This document shows, piece after piece, positions 36,769 to 45,672 of a stretch of DNA of 60,338 nt. A model generated the notes under the pieces. That model did not search any database. It was not told where the DNA came from and worked only from the letters and a program-made list of their open reading frames with translations. The translations under genes and the position numbers were made by a program. Origin of the DNA: Longimicrobiaceae bacterium (GTDB lineage: Bacteria > Gemmatimonadota > Gemmatimonadetes > Longimicrobiales > Longimicrobiaceae); assembly GCA_030447645.1 (NCBI GenBank), contig JAUJOM010000016.1:31939-92276 (forward strand). Direction: 5' to 3'. Positions within the stretch are counted from its first letter, which is position 1; the number at the start of each line of letters is the position of its first letter.

Positions 36769-37499
36769 CGCGCTGGGGGTCGCGCGCGGCGCAGCAGATC
36801 GGCCATTTCGCGGACCGCGCGCTCCAGGCCGACGAATACGGCCCGACTCACGACGGAGTGGCCAATGTTCAGCTCCTCGATCTCCGGCACCGCCGCCAGA
36901 GGAGCAACGTTCTCATAGGTGAGCCCGTGCCCGGCGTGCACCGCGACACCGAGCGAGCGCCCCAGGGCAGCGGCGCGACGGAGACGGTCCAGCTGCGTGG
37001 AACGCTCGAGTCCGCGCGTGTTGGCGTACTCGCCGGTGTGCAGCTCGATGGCGTCGGTTCCTAAATCCACCGAGGCCCGGATTGCGTCGGGGTCCGGGTC
37101 GATGAAGAGCGAGGTGCGGATGCCCGCGCCGCCAAGTCGCTGCAGTGCCGCGGCAAGCCCGCGACGGCTTTCTTCGGACCCGAGCGCCAGTCCCCCTTCG
37201 GTAGTCACTTCCTCCCGACTCTCGGGCACCAGTGTCGCCTGCATCGGTCGCCACTTTACAGCCAGCTCCAGGACCTCCGAGGCCGCGGCCAGCTCCAGGT
37301 TCACACCGGTGCGAACCGTTCGCATGAGCAAGTCCACGTCCCGATCCTGGATGTGGCGACGGTCTTCGCGCAGGTGCACGGTGATGCCGTCCGCCCCACC
37401 CAGCTCAACAAGCACGGCCGCCCGTACCGGGTCCGGCTCGTCGGTGCGGCGGGCCTGCCGTACGGTGGCCACGTGATCGATGTTGACGTACAGCCTCAA
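36765..37499 (-). CDS. pdxJ: Pyridoxine 5'-phosphate synthase
   Basis: A 244-aa TIM-barrel enzyme of vitamin B6 synthesis, joining 3-amino-acetone phosphate and 1-deoxyxylulose 5-phosphate. Motifs: [107 protein letters not shown] and [17 protein letters not shown]. The start is TTG 37499, overlapping the upstream stop as TTGA; this matches the family N-terminus better than the longer open frame. Confidence 0.96.
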   Translation of the reverse strand: MRLYVNIDHVATVRQARRTDEPDPVRAAVLVELGGADGITVHLREDRRHIQDRDVDLLMRTVRTGVNLELAAASEVLELAVKWRPMQATLVPESREEVTTEGGLALGSEESRRGLAAALQRLGGAGIRTSLFIDPDPDAIRASVDLGTDAIELHTGEYANTRGLERSTQLDRLRRAAALGRSLGVAVHAGHGLTYENVAPLAAVPEIEELNIGHSVVSRAVFVGLERAVREMADLLRRARPPAR

Positions 37500-38295
37500 G
37501 CTGTTTCTCCGAGCAAGGTTGCGAGCGCCGCCGCGGCGCCCGGGTCCAGTCCGCGCTGACGCGCGAGGGCCAGCGCCCCGCGCCCGAGCGCGCAATATAC
37601 ATCCCGCTCGTGCCCGGACAACCGGGCCAGGTGTGCCTGCACGGTTTCGACATCGCCCCGCGCGACCGGGCCCGTCAGCACCGCCACCGGGCCAGTAACC
37701 CGCACAGCCGCCAGAGCGCCCGCGGCCAACTCGGTGAGGGCGCTCCGTGTCTCCTGGACGGGAACGCCAGCCTGGCTCATCAGGGTCTCAGCAGCAGCGA
37801 GCAGCGCGACCAGTCCGTTGGAAACCAGCACGGCGGCCGCATGGTACAGCGCCCGTCCGCCCCTTGGGATGGGGAGTGTTCGCCCCTGGTGCTTTCTACG
37901 ATGCTCTCGGCGAGCTTCCGCGCGGTACCTTCACCCTCGATGCCCCACCAGGCACCCCGAAGCAGCCGGGCCCCATCCGCCGGATTGGGTACAGCGACCA
38001 GCGGGTGCAGGCCACCAACGGAGCAGCCTGCGTCAGCAAGGGAGTTGAGAGCTGTCAGCTCGACTGCGCCGCTGGTGTGGAGCACCGGTGTGCCTGAAGG
38101 GACATAGCCCACGAGCCGTTGTGCAACCGAGGGGATGGCGTGATCGGGAACGGTGAGGAGCACTGCAGAGGGGAGTGATTCGCGGGGGAATTGCTCGCGG
38201 CCCAGCAGGACGACTTCCCAACCAAGCTCACCAAGCAGCACCTGCAAAGCCTGGCCAAGCCGTCCCGGCCCGATGATCCAGAGCGGAGCCCTCAC
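37496..38295 (-). CDS. DUF2520 Rossmann-like protein (one frameshift)
   Basis: GTG 38295 gives [20 protein letters not shown], an NAD(P)-type Rossmann fold. [14 protein letters not shown] [46 protein letters not shown] and [20 protein letters not shown] follow. One base is missing near 37.86 kb (C-run). The corrected join reads [18 protein letters not shown], the hallmark of the DUF2520 C-terminal domain. The protein is predicted cytoplasmic, about 266 aa, with substrate unknown. Its stop overlaps pdxJ. Confidence 0.88.
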
Positions 38296-38325
38296 GGCCC
38301 CCCCACTCCGGCTCGCTTGGGCTCG

Positions 38326-38425
38326 CCACCTCCCCCCCGTTTGGGGGAGAGGTTGAGAAGTCGTTGTTGTTCTCCCCTCCCCTAGAATTGGGGGATATGA
38401 GGGGGCAAGTTCGGGGGGTGGGGGC
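38326..38425. repeat. GC-rich palindromic intergenic repeats (REP-like)
   Basis: Two adjoining inverted repeats: ACCTCCCCCCCGTTTGGGGG followed by AGAGGT (38328-38352) and TCTCCCCTCCCC...GGGGG (38371-38405). They fill the gap between hflX and the DUF2520 gene. They resemble the elements at 2.18 and 47.65 kb. They may act as mRNA-stabilising or attenuating hairpins inside the operon. Confidence 0.6.
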
Positions 38426-38426
38426 C

Positions 38427-39713
38427 TCAACCCGGCGCGGAAATCTCCACGCCACGGCTGCGCAAACGCCCCAGAGTGGCATCGGGGATGCGCGCCCGCA
38501 GCCGGACGACACTGTCCACGTCTTCCCGCTCCAGCACTTCGCCATCGCGGTAGATCTCGGCGAGCGCAGCACCCTCTGTCGCGGGAATCGCGACACGCAC
38601 CTCCGGCCGCAGGGCACGAACACGATCACGGAGCAGATCCCGCAGGGGGTCCAGCCCCCCTTCTTCCATCGTGGAAACAAAAAGCACGTCCGGGGCATGG
38701 CCGGGAGTCACCCGCAGGCGGATTCCTTCCTGTTCTTCGGGTGACAGGCGGTCCATTTTGTTGAAGACCAGCACCGTCGGGCGGGTTTGCAGTCCCAGCT
38801 CACCGAGCACGTCCTCCACCACTTCCCGCTGCTCCTCCCAGCTCGGATGGGACGCGTCGATCACGTGGAGGAGCAGGTCCGCCTCCGTGGTTTCTTCCAG
38901 CGTCGCACGGAAGGAGGCCACCAGGTGGTGGGGAAGCTTGCGGATGAAGCCGACCGTGTCCGTCAGCAGCACGCTCAAGCCTTCACCGAGGTCGATTGCA
39001 CGGGTCGCGGCGTCCAGAGTGGCGAACAAGCGATCCTCGACAAACACCTCCGTTCTGGAAAGCGCCCGCAGGATGGATGACTTGCCCGCGTTGGTGTAGC
39101 CGACAAGCGCCACCCGCAGCTCGCCCACCCTGCCCTTGCGCTGCGTTGCGCGCTGCGTCGCCACCCGTCCCAGATCTTCCCGCAGACGGCTGATGCGGTG
39201 CCCTACCAGGCGGCGGTCGGTCTCCAGCTGCGTTTCACCCGGTCCGCGCATGCCCACACCGCCTCGCACGCGCGAAAGGTGGGCCCACATGCGGGTAAGG
39301 CGTGGGAGCATGTACTGGAGCTGAGCCAGCTCCACTTGCATGCGCGCTTCGGCCGTGCGGGCTCGGGTGGCGAAGATGTCCAGGATTAGCTCCGCCCTGT
39401 CCATGATCCGCGTTCCGGTGAGCTCCTCCAGATTCCGGCCCTGCGCGGGGGACAACAGCTCGTCGAAGATGATCAGGCTGGCGTCCTGTTCCTTCGCCAG
39501 GTCGCGGAGCTCCTCCGCCTTGCCTTCGCCGACGTAGTACTTGGGGTTAGGGCGATCGAGCCGCTGCTGGGTGGTTCCCACCACTTCAGCACCGGCGGTG
39601 TCCGCCAGACGCCCAAGCTCCTCCAGGTGTTCGTCCGTCACCGCCTGTGCATCGCCCTTGGGTGGAGCGCCGACGAGGATGGCGCGCTCGCGCGGCGGCT
39701 CCAGCTCGATCAA
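38427..39713 (-). CDS. hflX: GTPase HflX
   Basis: A 428-aa ribosome-splitting GTPase. The N-terminal domain has NPKYYVGEGKAEELRDLAKE and LIIFDELLSPAQGRNLEELT, then the long helix QVELAQLQYMLPRLTRMWAH with GVGMRGPGETQLETDRR. G motifs: G1 GYTNAGKSSILRALS, G2 DRLFATLDAATR, G3 LTDTVGFIRKLPHHLVASF, G4 NKMDRLS. The C-terminal domain is complete. The start is TTG 39713 (MIELEPPRERAILVG). It lies 33 bases after the LEA gene. Confidence 0.96.
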   Translation of the reverse strand: MIELEPPRERAILVGAPPKGDAQAVTDEHLEELGRLADTAGAEVVGTTQQRLDRPNPKYYVGEGKAEELRDLAKEQDASLIIFDELLSPAQGRNLEELTGTRIMDRAELILDIFATRARTAEARMQVELAQLQYMLPRLTRMWAHLSRVRGGVGMRGPGETQLETDRRLVGHRISRLREDLGRVATQRATQRKGRVGELRVALVGYTNAGKSSILRALSRTEVFVEDRLFATLDAATRAIDLGEGLSVLLTDTVGFIRKLPHHLVASFRATLEETTEADLLLHVIDASHPSWEEQREVVEDVLGELGLQTRPTVLVFNKMDRLSPEEQEGIRLRVTPGHAPDVLFVSTMEEGGLDPLRDLLRDRVRALRPEVRVAIPATEGAALAEIYRDGEVLEREDVDSVVRLRARIPDATLGRLRSRGVEISAPG

Positions 39714-39746
39714 TGGTTTGTTAATCTTGCTGCTCCTGTTTCAGGC

Positions 39747-40232
39747 TCATCGCGCACCGGAAAGAGTCATCACTCCGCGCTTGCTGAAGGGGACCGTGCG
39801 CACCCCGATGGGAGTGTTCACGTCCACCGTTCCGCGAGCGCGGTAATCAAAGGTCCCAGAGCGGATGAGCGACATGCCCGCACTTCCCAGGCCCGCAAAG
39901 GTGAAGGAGACCGGAATCTCTACCGTGGAGGTTTGCCGGGCGCCGACGGAAAAGGGGCGGTCGTAGGTGCCGGACGCGAAATCGATCCAGGAGGTGTCAT
40001 TCGGCGCGGGAGCGCGGTCCAGCGCCAGGTTGTAACGCAGGCTGTTGGCGCCCAGGCCGAAGCTGTTGGGGTTGGTTACCCGCACGTTCACCAGCAGCAA
40101 TCCACCCTGCAATCCAATGCTGCCAAGGCGGACCCCGTCCACGGCGATCTCCGGCTGCCGAAACGTCGGTGTGCAGGCGGCAGCCGCCAGCAGCACCATC
40201 GCGAAAACCGCACGGACTCCAGAACCGATCAT
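39747..40232 (-). CDS. LEA type 2 / WHy-domain lipoprotein
   Basis: A 161-aa protein. ATG 40232 with GGGAGGA upstream gives MIGSGVRAVFAMVLLAAAAC, a lipoprotein signal. The body is an immunoglobulin-like LEA14/WHy domain: VRLGSIGLQGGLLLVNVRVT, NPNSFGLGANSLRYNLALDR, SVGARQTSTVEIPVSFTFAG, FDYRARGTVDVNTPIGVRTV. Such proteins are linked to desiccation tolerance in plants; the bacterial role is unclear. Overlaps the ABC ATPase gene (ATGA). Confidence 0.86.
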   Translation of the reverse strand: MIGSGVRAVFAMVLLAAAACTPTFRQPEIAVDGVRLGSIGLQGGLLLVNVRVTNPNSFGLGANSLRYNLALDRAPAPNDTSWIDFASGTYDRPFSVGARQTSTVEIPVSFTFAGLGSAGMSLIRSGTFDYRARGTVDVNTPIGVRTVPFSKRGVMTLSGAR

Positions 40233-40903
40233 CTTTCCTCCCTTGTAGACGCGAATAACGTGTGATGAGCCCCCGGTGCGAGCCGGATGCCGCGCTCGCA
40301 CCAGGCGGCGACCAGCTCCCGATCATGACTGGCGAGCAGTACGGCAGCGCCATCGGCGCGCCGACGGAGCAATTCCTCGCCAAGCTGCTGGACCGAAGGA
40401 GCATCGAGCCCGTTGGTCGCTTCGTCCAGCACGACCAGCCGCGGGCGGTGGACCAGGGCGAGCACGATGGCCAGCTTGCGGCCCATCCCCTGTGACAGTT
40501 CACGGCACAGGAGCGATTCCGCACCCACCAACCCGAGCAGCTCGAGCAACCGGTCCGCCTCGCCCGTGGGCGGAGCGGGCTCCCGGGCAGCGTGCGCGAA
40601 CTGCAGCATCTCGCCCACCGACAGCTCTCCGTACAGCACCGGCTGCTCGGGTACCACGCCCATACACCTCGCCGCGGCGCGATGATCCGAAAGCGGATCG
40701 CCGCCGCACACGTGGACCGTCCCAGCATCCGGCACCCGGTCTCCCGTGATGCAGCCGAGCAGGGTGGATTTCCCTGCCCCGTTCGGCCCCACCAGCGCGA
40801 CCGCTTCACCTGGGGAGACCTCGAAGCTCACCTCACGGAGAACCGGGCGGCCGCGGTATGCCTTGGAGATGCCGGCGACAACCAGCGGAGAAGGATGGGA
40901 CAT
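40229..40903 (-). CDS. ABC transporter ATP-binding protein
   Basis: A 224-aa ATPase. Start MSHPSPLVVAGISKAYRG at 40903. Walker A is LVGPNGAGKSTLLGC; the Q-loop region is VVPEQPVLYGELSVGEML. The signature is LSQGMGRKLAIVLAL (a variant of LSGGQ common in ABC-2/CcmA-type exporters). Walker B is RLVVLDEATNGLD; switch His is in LLASHDREL. The permease gene lies 7 bases upstream. Cargo unknown. Confidence 0.93.
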   Translation of the reverse strand: MSHPSPLVVAGISKAYRGRPVLREVSFEVSPGEAVALVGPNGAGKSTLLGCITGDRVPDAGTVHVCGGDPLSDHRAAARCMGVVPEQPVLYGELSVGEMLQFAHAAREPAPPTGEADRLLELLGLVGAESLLCRELSQGMGRKLAIVLALVHRPRLVVLDEATNGLDAPSVQQLGEELLRRRADGAAVLLASHDRELVAAWCERGIRLAPGAHHTLFASTREER

Positions 40904-40910
40904 GCAGCCG

Positions 40911-42132
40911 TCAGCGCCCGGCGACGGCCAGCGAGGCCGCGGCTCCAAGAGCCGCCAGCGCTGCCGCCGCGAAGAGCCAGGGCCACCCCGAGGCACCCGG
41001 CACCGCGAGGCCCCAGGTAATCGCGAGTGGTACCACCAGCCAGCTCATCAACCCCATCCCCAGCGCGCACCGCCCCAGCCAGCGATGCCCCTGCCCAAGC
41101 CCAACGCTGCGGTCCAGCCAGCGCCGCCCACCACGCTCCACACGGCCCAAAGCGATCACCGCCGCCGCCTGAGCGGCAAGGGCTAGACCGACCAGCGTGC
41201 CAACCCAGCCCCGCACCGACGCGTCAGTCTCCGGCGCGCGCCAGCGCGAACACAGCCACAGCCGCCACCGGCCAGACCAGGCGCCCGGCCCAGCGAAATC
41301 TGCGTGCCACCACGGCGGCGTCCCGAGCCCACACCGCGGCGGCCGGGCGTGGAAGCAGCCGTGGGATACCACGATCGGTCACCAGCTCCGCTGCCCCCAC
41401 ATCCGGAGGAGGCACGAACGCCAGCTCCCCAAGCACGGGCATCCACCGCGCCAGAGTCCGCGTATAGGGCCGCGCCGCCAGCAGGGCGGCGCCCCCTGCA
41501 AGCAAAGCAACCACCGCCACACGTCCCCAGGCCGCTCCTGGAGCGGCACCGATCCACCCCGCTGCCCCGATTCCCCCCAGCACCGGCAGCAGCGGGGCAT
41601 AAACCAGCGGCGCTGCATCGGCCAGCTCCCGGTCCCAGGCGATCAAACGGGAGAGCGTGCCCTTTCGCTGGCGCGGCTCACCCACTGCGCGGGCGGCGGC
41701 GGCATAGGTGAAGAGCGCCAGTCCCCAGGCGCTCAGGGTAGTCGCGAGTGCCAGTGCGAGAGCCCGTGCCGTCGGTGCCCGTCCGATCACGGGAACCACG
41801 GCAACCAGCGCGGTTCCGAACGCGACGAAAAGGAGGCGGACTGCCTGGCGGGCAAAGATCGCCGGTGCCGCCACGCCGGTACGGCGCAGCAGCCCGGCGT
41901 CAGCTGGGCTCAGGAACACGCCATAGGCAAAGAAGGAGAGCGGAGCTGCCAGCAGAAAGCCCCAGAGCATCGCGGCTCCGGCATCGGTCAGGCTCGGAGC
42001 CGCGGTGGCACGGAGCAGCCCGAGGGCGAGCACCAGGGCAAGCAGAGCGCCGATCCACACCCCGATGGCGGCCCGCCGGGTAGTCTTCCATGCGTGGCAG
42101 AAGTCCCAGACCAAAAGTTCGGAGGACTTCAC
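40911..42132 (-). CDS. ABC transporter permease-like membrane protein (one frameshift)
   Basis: GTG 42132 (overlapping the rarA stop as GTGA) gives [20 protein letters not shown] followed by about 10 hydrophobic helices: IGALLALVLALGLL, MLWGFLLAAPLSFFAYGVFL, LSAWGLALFTYAAAARAVG, VLGGIGAAGWIGAAPGAAWG, WPVAAVAVFALARAGD. One base is off near 41.23 kb; beyond it GTLVGLALAAQAAAVIALGR and LGMGLMSWLVVPLAITWGLA continue to a stop at 40911. About 406 aa. It probably pairs with the downstream ATPase; no family is named with confidence. Confidence 0.75.
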
Positions 42133-43394
42133 CCCTTTTCCCGTGCCGCGACATTTCGGCCCGCAATCCGCTCCGCGATCTCCCGCTCGAATCCGTGATC
42201 CGAGGGCTCGTAAAACTCCGCGCCCGCGAGCACATCCGGCAGGCACTCCATGGGGGTGTACGCACCTTCGTAGTCGTGCGCGTACTGGTATCCCTTGCCG
42301 AACCCCCACTGCCGCATCAAACCCGTGGTCGCGTTGCGCAGGTGCATCGGCACGGGCGCATCCGGGTGTTGCTCAGCCGCATCGCTCGCGGCGTGCAGAG
42401 CGAGATAGGCCCGGTTGGACTTGGGGGCCTGCGCCACATACAGAATGGCGTTTGCGAGCGGCAGGTACCCTTCCGGTGCACCCAGACGCTCCCACGCGTG
42501 CATCGCCTGGGTAGCAACCACACCCGCCTGCGGGTCGGCGAGCCCAACGTCCTCGTATGCGGCCGCTACCAGGCGCCGGAAGAGCGTTTCCGGCGGCTCG
42601 CCGGCACGGATCATCCGCATAGCCCAGTACAGAGCCCCGGAGCCGCTGCTGGTCCGGAGCGACTTGTGAAAGGCGGAAAGCATCTCGTAGCCGACGGTGG
42701 CGTCGTACTGGGTCACCCGCTGCTGCAGGGCTTCCCGCACCAGCTCCGGCGTGATCGGGCCCGAGGCCGAGAGCCGAGCCGCGGTCTCCAGGGTGCTGAG
42801 CACCTGGCGCGCATCTCCGGCGGCTGCATCCACCAGCATCTGCTCGGCGGCGGGCTCTACGCTCAGGCTCTCCAGCGCCGCGGCCCTGTGAATCACCGTC
42901 CGCATAGCTGCATCCTCAAGGGGAGCCAGCACCAGCACCCGGGAGCGGGACAGGAGTGCCGGGTTGATTGCGAAGCCGGGGTGCTCGGTGGTCGCACCCA
43001 CCAGAATGAGCAGGCCGGACTCTACGTACGGGAGCAGAAAGTCCTGCTGACCCCGATTGAGTCGGTGAATCTCGTCCACAAAAAGCAGGGTACGGCGGCC
43101 TGCACTGCGAAGCTTTTCTGCCTGCTTGACGATCTCTCGGAGGCGCGGCACGCCCTCGCTCACCGCGCTGAAGGGAATGAACTCGGCGTCCGTTTCAGCC
43201 GCGACCATGTGGGCCAGAGTGGTCTTGCCCGTGCCCGGCGGGCCGTGCAAAATCAGGTTCGGCAGGTGCCCCGCGGCGAGCAGCCGACGCAGCGTGGCGA
43301 CCAGTGCGTCCTGGCCCACGATCTCGTCCAGAGTGCGCGGGCGCATCCGCTGCGCGAGGGGAGCCGGCGGCTCCCCGAAGAGCGAAAGGGTCAC
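42129..43394 (-). CDS. rarA: Replication-associated recombination protein RarA (MgsA)
   Basis: A 421-aa AAA+ ATPase acting at stalled forks. Starts GTG 43394 ([20 protein letters not shown]), overlapping the ZIP stop. [13 protein letters not shown], Walker [20 protein letters not shown], Walker [21 protein letters not shown], sensor 1 [20 protein letters not shown], then the C-terminal tetramerisation domain ([62 protein letters not shown]). Longer upstream in-frame starts are not supported. Confidence 0.96.
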   Translation of the reverse strand: MTLSLFGEPPAPLAQRMRPRTLDEIVGQDALVATLRRLLAAGHLPNLILHGPPGTGKTTLAHMVAAETDAEFIPFSAVSEGVPRLREIVKQAEKLRSAGRRTLLFVDEIHRLNRGQQDFLLPYVESGLLILVGATTEHPGFAINPALLSRSRVLVLAPLEDAAMRTVIHRAAALESLSVEPAAEQMLVDAAAGDARQVLSTLETAARLSASGPITPELVREALQQRVTQYDATVGYEMLSAFHKSLRTSSGSGALYWAMRMIRAGEPPETLFRRLVAAAYEDVGLADPQAGVVATQAMHAWERLGAPEGYLPLANAILYVAQAPKSNRAYLALHAASDAAEQHPDAPVPMHLRNATTGLMRQWGFGKGYQYAHDYEGAYTPMECLPDVLAGAEFYEPSDHGFEREIAERIAGRNVAAREKG

Positions 43395-44107
43395 AGGAGC
43401 AGTGCGCGCGTGCCCCAAAAGGAAAGCACGCCCAGGAATACCGAGGTAGCAACGGGCCAGGAGCCTTCCCGCTGCACTTCGGGTATGAGGTTGGAGGCAG
43501 CCACGTAAAGCGTCACTCCCGCGCTCAAGGCGAGGCCATGATGCCGCAGGGACGCGACTTGCGCCGTAAGCATCACTCCCAGCAGGGTGAACACACCGAG
43601 CAGCAACACGCTGCCGAGGGCACCGCGTCGTCCGTTGCCGCTGGCGAGCATGATCGAGGCAACCGTCACCCCTTCGGGAATCTTGTGAAGAAAGATCGCC
43701 ATAAAGACGAGCCCGCCGAGCGACTGGGAAACACCGAACCCGCTCGCGATGGCCACCCCGTCGAAAAAAGTGTGCAGGAGCAGCCCCCCGAGCGCAGCCA
43801 ACCCGACCCAGCGGCCGATCATCGCGTCGTGGTGAGTTTCCTCGCCGAAATGAAAGTGGGGGGTGAGAACGTGCTGCGTGAGGTGAACGAGCAGATAGCC
43901 GAGAAGCACGGTAACCGCCGCGCTGGCGTCCTGCTCCATGGCATGAGGGAGCATGGCGAGCAGGGCGACAGCGAGCATGAACCCGGCACCAAAGCCGATC
44001 AGCAGGCGCTGAGTGATCCGCCCACCGGGATTCGCGGTGGTGATCACCAGCCCGCCAGCCAGGTTGGCCCCGGCCGCGATGAGCGCGTACAACAGGGCGG
44101 CGTTCAC
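43391..44107 (-). CDS. ZIP-family divalent metal transporter
   Basis: A 238-aa protein with eight transmembrane helices. The start is set at GTG 44107 (VNAALLYALIAAGANLAGGL). Metal-site helices: HTFFDGVAIASGFGVS (H-x-x-x-D-G-x-x-I) and FLHKIPEGVTVASIML (H-x-x-P-E-G), both ZIP hallmarks. A His-rich loop lies between (HLTQHVLTPHFHFGEETHHD). ZIP proteins carry zinc and related metals into the cytoplasm. A TAATAT-like -10 lies upstream. It is the first gene of the long minus-strand operon down to ispE and tRNA-Gln. Confidence 0.93.
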   Translation of the reverse strand: MNAALLYALIAAGANLAGGLVITTANPGGRITQRLLIGFGAGFMLAVALLAMLPHAMEQDASAAVTVLLGYLLVHLTQHVLTPHFHFGEETHHDAMIGRWVGLAALGGLLLHTFFDGVAIASGFGVSQSLGGLVFMAIFLHKIPEGVTVASIMLASGNGRRGALGSVLLLGVFTLLGVMLTAQVASLRHHGLALSAGVTLYVAASNLIPEVQREGSWPVATSVFLGVLSFWGTRALLL

Positions 44108-44250
44108 GTCCCGGTGTCCGGAATCATCGGCGGGAAGATATATTAGCGGATACCCGGGTACAAGCGGCGGCACGCTCCTCGCAAGCGCCTCGCGCCAGCG
44201 CTTGAGGATCTTTACTTTTTCCCTTTTCGATCAACAAACGGAGGCAGCCG

Positions 44251-44376
44251 GTGCCGAGATCGCGGTCACGGTACTATACTAAAGACCAACTCACACTCGC
44301 CGCCGTCGTACTGGCCGGAGTGATTTTGGGACTCATCATCGGGGGAATACTGGTCCGTTTGCTGATCCTGTCGTGA
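44251..44376 (+). CDS. 41-aa single-pass membrane peptide overlapping dacB
   Basis: GTG 44251, preceded by GGAGG (44240-44244), opens a 41-codon frame. It has a basic cytoplasmic N-terminus (VPRSRSRYYTKDQ), then one transmembrane helix (LAAVVLAGVILGLIIGGILV) and a short tail (RLLILS). Its TGA overlaps the dacB GTG (GTGA, 44373-44376), the coupling style used across this genome. No family is known to me. Composition and overlap support a real small protein. Confidence 0.65.
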   Translation: MPRSRSRYYTKDQLTLAAVVLAGVILGLIIGGILVRLLILS

Positions 44377-45650
44377 GCTTACGACTTTTTTTCGCAGCAC
44401 TGCTCCTGGCAGTGGCGCTCCCGGGCTCTTCCCACGCGGCAGGGCCGGACGCAATCCCGGCATTGCAGCGTGAGCTGCGGGCCCTTGTGAATGAGGCTGG
44501 TTCGAGGCAGTACGGTGTGCTGGTCGTTTCCCTGGACCGGGGTGACACGTTGTTCGCGTCGGGTGCGGACCGGCCGCTCGCACCGGCATCCAACATGAAG
44601 TTGTTCACGACCGCCGCGGCGCTGCTCCTGCTCGGACCGGAGTTCCGCTATTCCACCTATCTGCTGGCGGATGGCGAAGTGCGGGACGGGGTGCTGGAGG
44701 GTGACCTGATCCTGTACGGCACGGGCGACCCCACGCTTTCCGGCCGCCTTTTGCCGCGGCCCACCACCGCATTCGAGGCGCTGGCGGATTCGCTCCGCGC
44801 GGCGGGCATCCGGGAGGTTCGTGGCTCCCTCATCGGGGACGGCTCCTTTTTCGACGCGATCTGGACCGGCCCGGAATGGACGGCCTCCCACCGCGCCGCG
44901 GCGTACGGAGCACCCGTAGCCGCCCTGGCGTACGCGGAAAACCTAGCCGGGGGGCGCCCGGTGGCGGATCCGGTGCGCTACACAGTGGGTGCCTTTCGGG
45001 AAACGCTGGCTCGGCGCGGAATCCGTGTGTCGGGCGGAACGCGAACGGTGACCCACCCCGTCGTGTCCCGGGTGGGCTTTGTGGGCACACCGCCCCGCCC
45101 GCTCGCCGTCCACCTATCCCCCCCGCTTCGGGACATCGTCCGCATAACCAACCAGGTGAGCCACAACGGCTTCGCGGAGGCGCTGCTCAAGACGGTAGGC
45201 CGGGTGGCGAGCGGAGCGGGAAGCTTCGCCGAGGGATCGCGTGCCACTCGCGTCGTGCTTGCGCAAACGCTGGGGCTGGACACCACGCGCCTGGGTGTGA
45301 CCGACGGCTCCGGTCTGTCGCGCTCCAACCAGGTGACGGCCGGGGCCACCGTGCAGCTGCTGACGGCAATGGCGCGGAGCCATCTTGCGCACGTGTGGGA
45401 GGAATCGCTTCCGGTGGCGGCACGTGGAGCGGGCAGCCTGCGAAACCGTATGGGAGGCACCCCCGCCGCGGGAAATCTGCGGGCGAAAACGGGAACCATC
45501 CGCTCGGTTTCCAGCCTATCCGGCTACGTGCGCACTGCGGATGGTGAGCGGCTCGCATTCAGCATCGTGGCCAACGATCTTCCGGACGAGACGCGCGCCA
45601 AGCGGCTCGAAGACCAGATCGGCGCGCGCCTGGCGAGGTTCCGGCGCTAA
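44373..45650 (+). CDS. dacB: D-alanyl-D-alanine carboxypeptidase/endopeptidase (PBP4)
   Basis: A 425-aa peptidase S13, trimming peptidoglycan cross-links and stem peptides in the periplasm. The signal peptide is SLRLFFAALLLAVALPGSSH. Active-site motifs: SxxK in APASNMKLFTTAAALLLLG, SxN in SGLSRSNQVTAG, KTG in LRAKTGTIRSVSSLSGYVRT. The domain II insertion region (about 100-250) is present and total length fits the family. The start is GTG 44373. It converges with the M2 peptidase. Confidence 0.95.
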   Translation: MSLRLFFAALLLAVALPGSSHAAGPDAIPALQRELRALVNEAGSRQYGVLVVSLDRGDTLFASGADRPLAPASNMKLFTTAAALLLLGPEFRYSTYLLADGEVRDGVLEGDLILYGTGDPTLSGRLLPRPTTAFEALADSLRAAGIREVRGSLIGDGSFFDAIWTGPEWTASHRAAAYGAPVAALAYAENLAGGRPVADPVRYTVGAFRETLARRGIRVSGGTRTVTHPVVSRVGFVGTPPRPLAVHLSPPLRDIVRITNQVSHNGFAEALLKTVGRVASGAGSFAEGSRATRVVLAQTLGLDTTRLGVTDGSGLSRSNQVTAGATVQLLTAMARSHLAHVWEESLPVAARGAGSLRNRMGGTPAAGNLRAKTGTIRSVSSLSGYVRTADGERLAFSIVANDLPDETRAKRLEDQIGARLARFRR

Positions 45651-45672
45651 GCCTTCAACCCCCGGGTGAGGG

